64,000 nucleotides of DNA, taken from positions 227,636,915 to 227,700,914 of the forward strand of contig NC_081410.1 of assembly GCF_030272615.1 (NCBI RefSeq), read 5' to 3'. Origin of the DNA: Cryptomeria japonica. Taxonomy: Eukaryota; Streptophyta; Pinopsida; Cupressales; Cupressaceae. Below are positions 56,512 through 64,000 of this stretch, piece by piece (position 1 is the stretch's first letter; every line of letters begins with the position of its first letter). The translations under genes were made by a program, and so were the position numbers. Under the pieces are notes generated by a model. The model had not been told where the DNA came from. It saw nothing but the letters and a program-made list of their open reading frames with translations, and ran no database searches.

Positions 56512-57110
56512 GTGTATTACATTAGGGAGGGTGTTGTCTTGCCTTATGGCAACATTTTTGCTGATGGCATACACGGTAAGTATTTCCTCTATGAGTAAGG
56601 AGGGTGATGGAGCTTCATCCATGTGGTTTGTATCTTGTCTATCAGCCTGGACTTAGTTGATCATTCTTAGGATTTGATGCCCTCACACAATTGGTTATTA
56701 CTATTAGTGGGCATTTTGAGTTGCAGGTTGGATGTTTAATTTGGTTATCATGGTGGGAAGTGTTCTTTATCCTCATTTCTTGCTTACTGGTTGTTGCCTT
56801 GGTTTTTAAGTTTGGGTGAGTGTATTACATTAAGGAGGATGGCAACATTTTTTGATGATGGCATTCATGGCAAGTATTTCTTTTTCAAGCATGGAGGGTG
56901 TTTGAACTTCATCCGTGTGGTGTTATCCTGTCTGGCATATTGGGTTTATTTGGTTTATCACAGGTTTGATGCCCTTACATGCTCTTATTCAACTGATCAT
57001 TATTATGAATTGGCATTTCTTCTTTAGCATGACCTGTAGTTGGTTGCTTGATTTGGTAATCATGGTGGGAAGTGCTTGGGTAAGTTGGTTTGCAACTACT
57101 TCTCAACGAT
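56512..57110 (+). repeat. Imperfect tandem duplication (about 308 bp) in the LINE 3' untranslated region
   Basis: GTGTATTACATTA begins at 56512 and 56820. Both copies continue with GATGGCAT..CAC/CATGG..AAGTATTTC, AACTTCATCC/AGCTTCATCC, TTTGATGCCCT and ATCATGGTGGGAAGTG. Shorter echoes of GGTAATTATG...GGGTAAGTTGGTTT continue to about 57261. The rest of the region to 58040 has no recognised gene. Confidence 0.75.
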
Positions 57111-58000
57111 GACGTCTCAGTTAATCATTAAAGTTTCTTTGGCATTTATTTTTATCATGGTTCACAACCTGGTTGCTTGATTGAGTAATTATGTCTGGAT
57201 GTGCTTTGTTCACCCCTTCGGCCAGTGGGTTTGGTAATTATGCTTGGGTAAGTTGGTTTCTGCACTTTATGTGTTGTATCGTGCTTTGCCAAGGTAGTAT
57301 TCATGATGGTCTCTCTCACCTGGCTTGGATTATAAACGGGCTATGTTTTTTTCTTTGTTCATTTTTTCCTCTCCTTTATTCCAGTGGTTCTTCTCGTATG
57401 TTAAGATGTTTTGTTTCATACAAATGAATTTGTTAAGGCTTGGAAGATGGTGGTTGTCTTCGAGGTCTTGGAAATTGTAGGTGGTATGGTATATGTGGTG
57501 GTTTCTTATTTCTATTTTGCTTACTTGGCTATTTTTATGGGTTATTCTTTGGCTTGGCCTCATTTTGATTCCATCGGGTTTCCAGCTTCCCCTTCTCCTT
57601 CTTATATGGATTATTCTTTGTTTGCTCACGGTTCTTATCTTGGCAGGCTCACTTGTAGTGGTTTCTTTTCTTGTTCTTTGTCGCATGCTAATAAGTGGCT
57701 TGGAGACTTGTTCTTTGTAGACAAGGGTGGTTCGTGGACGTTTTTTTGTGCTAATCTTTCAATTTTAGGTGGCTGCTACTCTTCTCTCTGATCTGAATGA
57801 CAGATTATGCTTGTATGCCTCTCATGGCAGCTTCTTTTGTGTCTAATGAAAAGATTATGTAATATGGGGAGGGGTTTCGGTGGAATGTGCCTAGGTGACT
57901 TTTTGTAATGGGTAGGTAGGCTTTGTGTTATTAGAGCAATACTGAAAGGTTTTCTTACTGATTCTTTCCCTTTAGTGCTTATTGAACCAGACAGCTTGTA

Positions 58001-58022
58001 AATACACACACACACACACACA
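58001..58022. repeat. (CA)n microsatellite
   Basis: About ten CA repeats lie shortly before the LINE tail. Confidence 0.9.
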
Positions 58023-58384
58023 TATATAATTCAATGGTATATCCACTTTTATCAAAAAAATAAAAATAAATATATTAATGAAATCAAATATATTAAAAAT
58101 TATACTATTTGAAAAACTTCTAATAAGGACTAAATACATAAAGAAACTTCTAAATGAATTCATTTAACCCCCAAAAGCTAATGTAAAAGTGGTTTTTTAT
58201 CAATATTTTGATAGGTGTGAAGGAGAATCCATTGTAGATATGATTTAGAAGTTGAGAGGTTCTATCCAAGAAATTTTGATCTAACTCTCCTCAATTAATT
58301 ACTTCAAATGGGACCTCTTCAAGCTTAAATCATTATATTTTTAAAAAATGTATGATTTCAACAAAAACCAAGATGTACCAAAAG

Positions 58385-58740
58385 TGTAACCCGGTATTGT
58401 GGGGTCACCCGAGTTGGGGGGACCACTCAAAAACTTCGAAACAAATTAATTATAAACAACATCTAACCATTTTGCAACAATATTGGAAACACATCAACCA
58501 TTAACACATGAGCACAAGATTTACATGGAAAACCCAAACAGGAAAAAACTATGGTTATAATTAAATTCACAATATGGATAGAAATTATTATAATCTTTTA
58601 GTCTTACTGCCAAGGAGCAACAACACATCAATGGCATATAGAGAATATTGATTGAAACAAATTTACATAATGCTGCAACTGATGGTACACAATATTTTTG
58701 TCTTAAGAAAATATTATTAATCCATGATCAATGTCTACAA
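58385..58740 (-). repeat. Decayed LTR-like remnant
   Basis: The plus strand has TTACATGGAAAACCC followed by GGAAAAAACTATGG (58521-58554), the complement of the TTTTCCACGT block found in the LTRs here, and a G-run near 58415. No ends or target duplication are recognised. Confidence 0.4.
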
Positions 58741-58891
58741 CAGTTTTTATTGGTTTAAAATTAAATTATTTAAATTGATACTTTGAAATACTTAAACTTG
58801 AGTTCATATGCATATCCACCAATATTATCAAATTCACAATTATTTGTATTCTACAACATTTTTTATAGTTTGAAAACTCTCTCCAAATTTC

Positions 58892-61789
58892 TTAACTTGT
58901 TATACTGTATGTCATCTTGATCCGCTCTTGTAAATAATCCCCACTACAAATTGGAGAGAACCTACATAAAAAGTAGAAACGTAAAAAAATCAATAGTAGT
59001 AAGTGCTTAGCAATTTGAAATGCAAAATAGTATCTTCGTAAACAACTTTTTGTATCTGTCAAGAATATCATATGAACTCATTTTGACATCAATTTAAAAA
59101 GTAAAAAGGTAATTCTCAATAAAAATATATATAATTATAATTCAATAAGGATGAATTTTTTACTATATATTTCTAATATTATGAACAATAAACTAAATTG
59201 CATCACACCTTGTAGGATTTGTTTCATTGCAACAACTTGGCAAGCATTCTACCAAACAATTGGCATTTGGATCTAGAAAAAATGCAACCTACAAAAGTAG
59301 ATGTTTTTGAGGAATTATAGAAAACGAAGGAAAAATATTAGACATCAAACTTACCTGAGGCCATTTTCAAATAAAATTAGTTTAATCGAATAAATTATAT
59401 ATTAACTTTTCTCAACATTTTATGGATGATTTATCTTTAGCAATAAATAAAATATGACAATATTTTCCAACAATATCTATGTAAATTACTTTTATATATT
59501 CTCAATTACTTTACTACTTACCGAATAACGCTCATGTCCATTAGTTACTACACGATGCAAAGTTGAACTGCACAATAGAATTTATACTAAGTGATAGCTA
59601 TTAAAAGGAGGGTATCATAACAAAAAATGTAATAGAATTTTACATTAACTAATGTTAAAAACAATAGACTCAAAATGTTGCTTGAATTGAAATCATACTT
59701 ATTAGAGATAAGAAACCCTTTACACAATAATATAAGGAACATTATTAATGTGATTTTATTTATTTAATCTAATTGTTATTTAAAATATGTAAAATCATGT
59801 ATTATTATGTAGCTTATGTTGGCATCATGGTGAAGGAATAAATGATTATCATTATATATCTTGGCTTGACATTGTGGTGAAGGATTGTGTATTCCTTTGT
59901 GTTCACATATTTGAATCTAAGAGGTAGTAGGGATCACTTTTTATTGAAAAATATATAAGGTTAATGGAACATTCATTTTCATCTAAAATTTTCGCATGAA
60001 AAACTTCATACGAAAAAAATTAGACCTACAAATTACTTTTAATTATATTTGTATATCTAAATGAGTTATTTGAATTCATTTTTAAATTGTTGCGTTGATT
60101 AAGTTAAGTTGGTTTTGATAGGATCATAAATCCAATACAAATTCATGGTTATTATTGTGTCATTATGACTATAATAAGTGTGATTTTGAATTCATTTTTT
60201 AATATATAAATTTCAATAACTAATTTTAAAATGTGATTTAAAAAAAAAATTATAAAGAAATTTGCAAAAATAATTAAGGATTTTTTTTTTGAAGCAAATA
60301 TATACTTTAATTTTTATGTAGTGTCATTTCACCTATAGAGGAATACATATATAGTTAAATAAATAATCATTTTTTAATATAAGTTAGAAATAGTTAGGAA
60401 AAGAAATCGAACAGTTTAGCTTGAATTCCCTTGAAATTAAATAATTGTATTTTAAGTGTCTCCAAAATATCTTCAAATTATTCAAATGTCAAAATTGAAC
60501 TAACAAAACAAATATTACAATAAACTTTTAAATTGATAAAGAAAAATGTGAAAAATACATTAAATGTGTTTTTTTTTTATTAAATATGCTTGTAAGGTTC
60601 CATCAACTAAAGATAAAATAAAATGCATTGAAAATATTTTATTAGAGGAAATAAAAATCATATTTAAAAGAATACTAAAGAAGCATTCAATTCAAACTTC
60701 TCTTAAGAAAGATCAAGTATATTAAAATTATTTTAAAATTTTCAACAAAGATAAAGGTTGGGATTTAAAGGATCCATAAAAATAAGATAAAACAAGACCT
60801 TTGCTCACAATTATATTATTTCATGTTTTTAAGATAATTTGATTTTAACTTAAATGTTTTGAAAGGAATAAATTTAAATTTTTTTATTTATCTAACGTGA
60901 TGTCAAAGGGCATCTTGTTAATCTTTTTATTTACTCTATTTTGATGTTCTTTACTAGATGCTTTTGTTGAGGATCTTTAGTCTAAATTCCAACATATTAA
61001 TTATTCTAATGATGGATTAAATTGAATGTTTAAAAATACAACTATATAAATTTGTTTCATTTTTTCAAAATAATGTTTTCCAATATTGAATATTATGAAA
61101 ACTTAAAATCTTTAATTTTTTTAATCAACATTTAAGCTTTTAATCATAGTCATAAAGTAAATAATCATACCGGAATAGGCAATTACTCCAACGCTCTAGC
61201 ATGTCACCAATGTTAATCACAAATGCCCTACAAATGAAAATGTTTCTCAAAGATTATGTTGTAAGACTATAAAAGTGCAACCTTCAAGGATAAATAATAA
61301 GACTAATAAATATTACCCTTTAAGGGGAGGTATATCTTCCCAATTTTGTGGTTTAACATCTTTGTTCCTGCAAATCTTCCAAATATGCCTATCTTAATAT
61401 ACTGTGTAAAAATATTTAAATATAAAATTATCAAAATATGGTATTTAATATTTTCAAAGCATGATCTACCTGGAGTCCTGCCATTCCATTTGTAGAAAGA
61501 AGAGTCAACATTCCATAGTCAGAATGAGCAGCAGCACCAATCATTTCATGGTCTAAATTAGGTTGTTTACCTAGCAATAAAAAATGAAAATAGGTCTACC
61601 TCAACAATTCTTATGCTAATAAATAAAATAATATGAAAATTATACATAAAAGGAGTCAGATAACAACTTGGATAATGCAGGAGCCGAGCAAAGGCTAATG
61701 GTTCATCCATCATTCCTGGTTTGTTGAAGAATGTCTCCTCTAAATTTAGGGCTACAGCAATTAATGAGACCAATCTCCTCCCAACATTT
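58892..61789 (-). CDS. 2-oxoglutarate/Fe(II)-dependent dioxygenase, C-terminal seven exons
   Basis: Minus-strand exons are 61789-61668, 61570-61470, 61375-61317, 61227-61171, 59567-59522, 59288-59209 and 58961-58892 (stop TAA at 58894-58892). All internal junctions have GT donors and AG acceptors, and the phases join into one uninterrupted frame of 535 coding bases. Motifs: LVSLIAVALNLEETFF with RLLHYPS, iron-binding AHSDYGM (His-X-Asp), INIGDMLERWSN, distal His in STLHRVV, 2-oxoglutarate-binding RYS, then FLDPN. This is the jelly-roll catalytic domain of plant soluble 2-ODDs; by recall it resembles the HxnY / At3g49630-like group. Substrate unknown. The N-terminal DIOX_N exons are not found up to 64000. 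One intron is 1.6 kb (59568-61170). No stop or broken splice site was seen, unlike the elements around it. Confidence 0.85.
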
Positions 61790-61937
61790 CTAAGTCAAAA
61801 ATAAAAACTTATAATCAAACATCATTTTATAGACAAAGAATGAAAAATGATTAGATATCTATTAAAGTCATTTCAAATTGATAAATTAATTCATAGATAC
61901 ATAAAATTTATATAATAATTCTAATTTTTCAGTCATG
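61790..61937. other. Intron-like AT-rich DNA upstream of the visible dioxygenase exons
   Basis: It follows the AG acceptor at 61791-61790 (minus strand) and is AT-rich with a pyrimidine-rich minus-strand tract. It ends where LINE sequence begins near 61938, so the LINE probably lies in an intron or in a broken 5' part of the gene. Confidence 0.5.
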
Positions 61938-63607
61938 ATAACATTCTTCACGATTCCGGACACCCTGCAGTCCCCGAAGGTTTATAGCGCTACTGGTTTG
62001 GAGGGTATCGAATTTGACGAATAAATGAGCTATATTAAGGTGGTGTCGACAAAAAAGAAATCATAGCAAAAGCCTGGATTTACAACTCGCAATAGAGGGA
62101 AGGCAGACTGCAGCGGGCCACCCCGAAGTGTAGGAAGAAAATCTAACAGGTGGCAAAGAGAGCATGAGTGCATTTAGAACATAAGGGATGGATCATAGAA
62201 AATGATCCATGATAGTCTATTTAATTCCCCTAGTAAGAAATGAAGATCCTATCTTGGAATATTAGAGGTCTTAACAGTAGTCATAAACAGGACATAGTCC
62301 GTAATATTGTTAGGGATCATAGACCGGATATTTTACTTATTCAAGAAACTAAAATGTCAAAAGATAAGGTGTAGAAAATTAAGTTTTCTAAATTTTGTGA
62401 ATCTCAAGGGAGCAACTCTAATGGGGCTTCTAGGGGAGTTGTTACTCTCTAGAATACTCAGTTTATTCATGGCACTCCTATCTATCATGATGGTAACCAT
62501 GTGGCAACCTTGTTTAAACATTCAAGGGATGGGTTCTCATGGATCCTATTTAATGTGTATGCTCCCAATAATAAAGTTTGTAGGAGAAAATTTTGGCTAA
62601 ATCTCTCTTCTTTTCGAAGTCGTTATCCCAATACTCCTTGGCTGGTAATGGGGGATTTTAATATCCCTCTTACAGAAGCTGAGAAATTTGGGGGATCCCA
62701 GATACAGAATGATAGCAAACTGGACTTAGTTGACTTCATCAATGGTCAAGGTCTGGTTGACTTGGATTTATTGGGAGCTTCCTTCACTTGGTCTAATCAT
62801 TGTGTTGGAGTTGACCTAATCCAAGTTGGGCTTAATAGGGCCTTGATCTCAGTTGAGTGGATCCAACATTATGTCTGTTCTCTAAATTCCATGGTTAGAA
62901 TCGAATCAAACCACTTTCATAAATGTTTGTTGGTTGAGCCTAAAAACGGTCTGTGAAGGAGGTTTCCTTTTAGATTTGAGAAAATGTGGCTTTCCCACCC
63001 AAACCTTTCCAGTAGTGTGAAGGATTGGTGGAATGTTCAAGTGGATGGTTCTGCTATGTCCCGGGTTGCTAAAATGTTAAGGCATGTTAAGGAGAGGGTT
63101 AAAAATTGGAATAGAGAAGTCTTTGGGGACATCTTCGTTCAGAAATATGCTATTTAGGAGGACTTGGGCCTGATCCAGGATAAAGTCCAAAATGAAGGTT
63201 ATGTGAATGATAATTTTGCTAAGGAAAGTGAGGTTCTATCCAAATACCACAATATTATTGCCCGGGAAGAGATCTTTTGGAGGCAGAGATCTAGATCCTT
63301 ATGGCTCAAGGAGGGTGAAAAAAATACAAGATTATTCCACATCTCTACCCTTAAACACAGGGCTGCAAATAGAATTGGCCACCTTGTGAAGAATGGGAGA
63401 AGAATTAATAATGAGGATGAAATAAGTGGAGTTGTTGTTGAGTTCTTTGTTGATCTTCTGAAGAAAGATACTTTATTAGACCCGAAGGCTCAAAATATGT
63501 TGGTTGATATCATACTTTAAGTCCTATCTGATAGCCAAAATCATAATATTATTGTCATTCCTTCTAAGGAGGAGATCAGGGAAAACTTTAAGAAAGCCCC
63601 CCCTGGA
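61938..63607 (+). mobile_element. 5'-truncated L1-type LINE, interrupted on the right
   Basis: It starts within coding-like sequence resembling an ORF1 C-terminal tail (basic GRKSNRWQREHE at about 62130-62165), followed by ORF2 from 62240. It is a different family from the LINE at 48914-58065. The right side is lost at the minisatellite, so no 3' end or target duplication can be seen. Confidence 0.75.
62240..63607 (+). pseudogene. LINE ORF2 N-terminal part: endonuclease and start of reverse transcriptase
   Basis: One frame from the ATG at 62240 encodes MKILSWNIRGLNSS, LLIQETKM, WILFNVYAPNN, WLVMGDFNIPLTE and LDLLGASFTWSNH (AP endonuclease), then WRQRSRSLWLKEGEKNT and the beginning of the reverse transcriptase up to KKAPPGQG, where the family has KAPGPDG. 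Five in-frame stops (near 62371, 62450, 62954, 63155, 63519) but no frameshift seen. It ends at the minisatellite boundary; catalytic reverse transcriptase motifs are absent from the window. Confidence 0.85.
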
Positions 63608-63609
63608 CA

Positions 63610-64000
63610 AGGTGTAAAAACCTGGCGAAAGTTGTATAATTCCGAGGAAAATTTTAATTTTACTGGCGAATTTTTGCGGTTTACGAAGAAAAATAATAAT
63701 CTCCATTGGCGAATTAGCCGTGATCGCTCAAAGTTTGTGAAAAATCCTGGCGAATTGTACTGTTTTTAAAACCCAAAAAATAATTGCATGGGCGAATGGT
63801 AATGTTTTTAAAACCAGAAAAATATTTGCATTGGCGATTTCAACCTATTTTCAAACCATAAAAATAAAATATTGGCGATTTCATGCTATTTTCAAACCAT
63901 AAAAATAAAATATTGGCGATTTCAAGCTATTTTCAAACCATAAAAATAAAATATTGGCGATTTCAAGCTATTTTCAAACCATAAAAATAAAATTTTGGTG
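63610..64000. repeat. Minisatellite, 41-43-bp unit, continuing past the window
   Basis: GGCGA recurs at 63624, 63665, 63708, 63749, 63791, 63833, 63874, 63915 and 63956. The last units are nearly identical at a 41-bp period (TTGGCGATTTCAAGCTATTT plus CAAACCATAAAAATAAAATA), while the first are divergent and GC-richer. The junction to the LINE reads GGTGTAAAAACC; a TG here could be the start of an LTR that contains the array. Confidence 0.85.

Larger units (their letters stand above)
48914..58065 (+). mobile_element. Near full-length L1-type LINE
   Basis: ORF1 (gag-like) and ORF2 (endonuclease, reverse transcriptase, RNase H) are followed by a 1.7-kb 3' untranslated region and the tail TTTTATCAAAAAAATAAAAA. 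The AT-rich ten-base match ATAAATATAT at 48902-48911 and 58066-58075 is a tentative target duplication. Retroposon C is inserted in ORF1. The number of stops is modest for the length, so decay is recent relative to the LTR elements. Confidence 0.85.

Noticed and set aside
56290-58000. Open frames of 60-126 residues after LINE ORF2
   Set aside because: They overlap in several frames, lack domains and lie in the 3' untranslated region.
61938-62060. Upstream exon of the dioxygenase on the minus strand
   Set aside because: The minus-strand translation shows no DIOX_N motif, while the plus strand leads continuously into LINE sequence.
63624-64000. Regularly spaced repeats as a possible CRISPR array
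   Set aside because: Units are contiguous with no unique spacers, and the genome is a plant.

Overview
This is nuclear DNA of a seed plant, almost entirely transposable elements in nested, decayed layers. Evidence: plant-type Copia and Gypsy LTR retrotransposons with initiator-Met tRNA primer sites, L1-type LINEs with a C-terminal RNase H, GT-AG introns and long AT-rich intergenic stretches. The mix of old LTR elements suggests a large, slowly purged genome; a gymnosperm is my guess, but the sequence read by eye does not prove it. No rRNA, tRNA, CRISPR or prokaryotic gene was seen.

Layout. 1-5940: left-truncated copy of a non-autonomous Sirevirus-like LTR element (copy 1) with a solo LTR inserted in its second ORF. 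5941-8759: antisense Gypsy gag fragment with its 5' LTR, broken by another solo LTR (6292-7519). 8760-12937: antisense Copia remnant (one LTR plus part of pol). 12938-15837: CACTA-like transposon end, then AT-rich DNA without genes. 15838-23564: complete second copy of the non-autonomous element, with two LTRs, primer site, zinc-knuckle ORF1, very long ORF2 and repeated purine tracts, but no protease, integrase or reverse transcriptase. 23565-24898: rearranged fragments. 24899-33914: complete antisense Sirevirus-type Copia, the plausible autonomous relative. 34048-46868: another antisense Copia, split by a chromovirus (37509-44751, itself carrying a solo LTR) and by a short retroposon (44861-46361). 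47106-48502 and 50566-51585: two more short retroposons. 48914-58065: nearly full-length L1 LINE. 58892-61789: seven exons of a 2-oxoglutarate/Fe(II) dioxygenase gene, the only host gene recognised. 61938-63607: 5'-truncated LINE cut off by a 41-43-bp minisatellite that runs to the window edge.

How it fits together. Every retroelement ORF carries nonsense codons or frameshifts, so the elements read as fossils. Target-site duplications give an order of events: the chromovirus and the short retroposon entered the Copia at 34-47 kb, and a solo LTR entered the chromovirus. Several insertions plus one duplication are multiples of three bases, so the two halves of the host ORF stay in one frame. 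The most interesting content is the repeated non-autonomous element family with its unexplained second ORF. Next come a hairpin near the end of seven different LTRs, whose stem changes between families while pairing is kept, and three retroposons that encode coiled-coil proteins but no reverse transcriptase.
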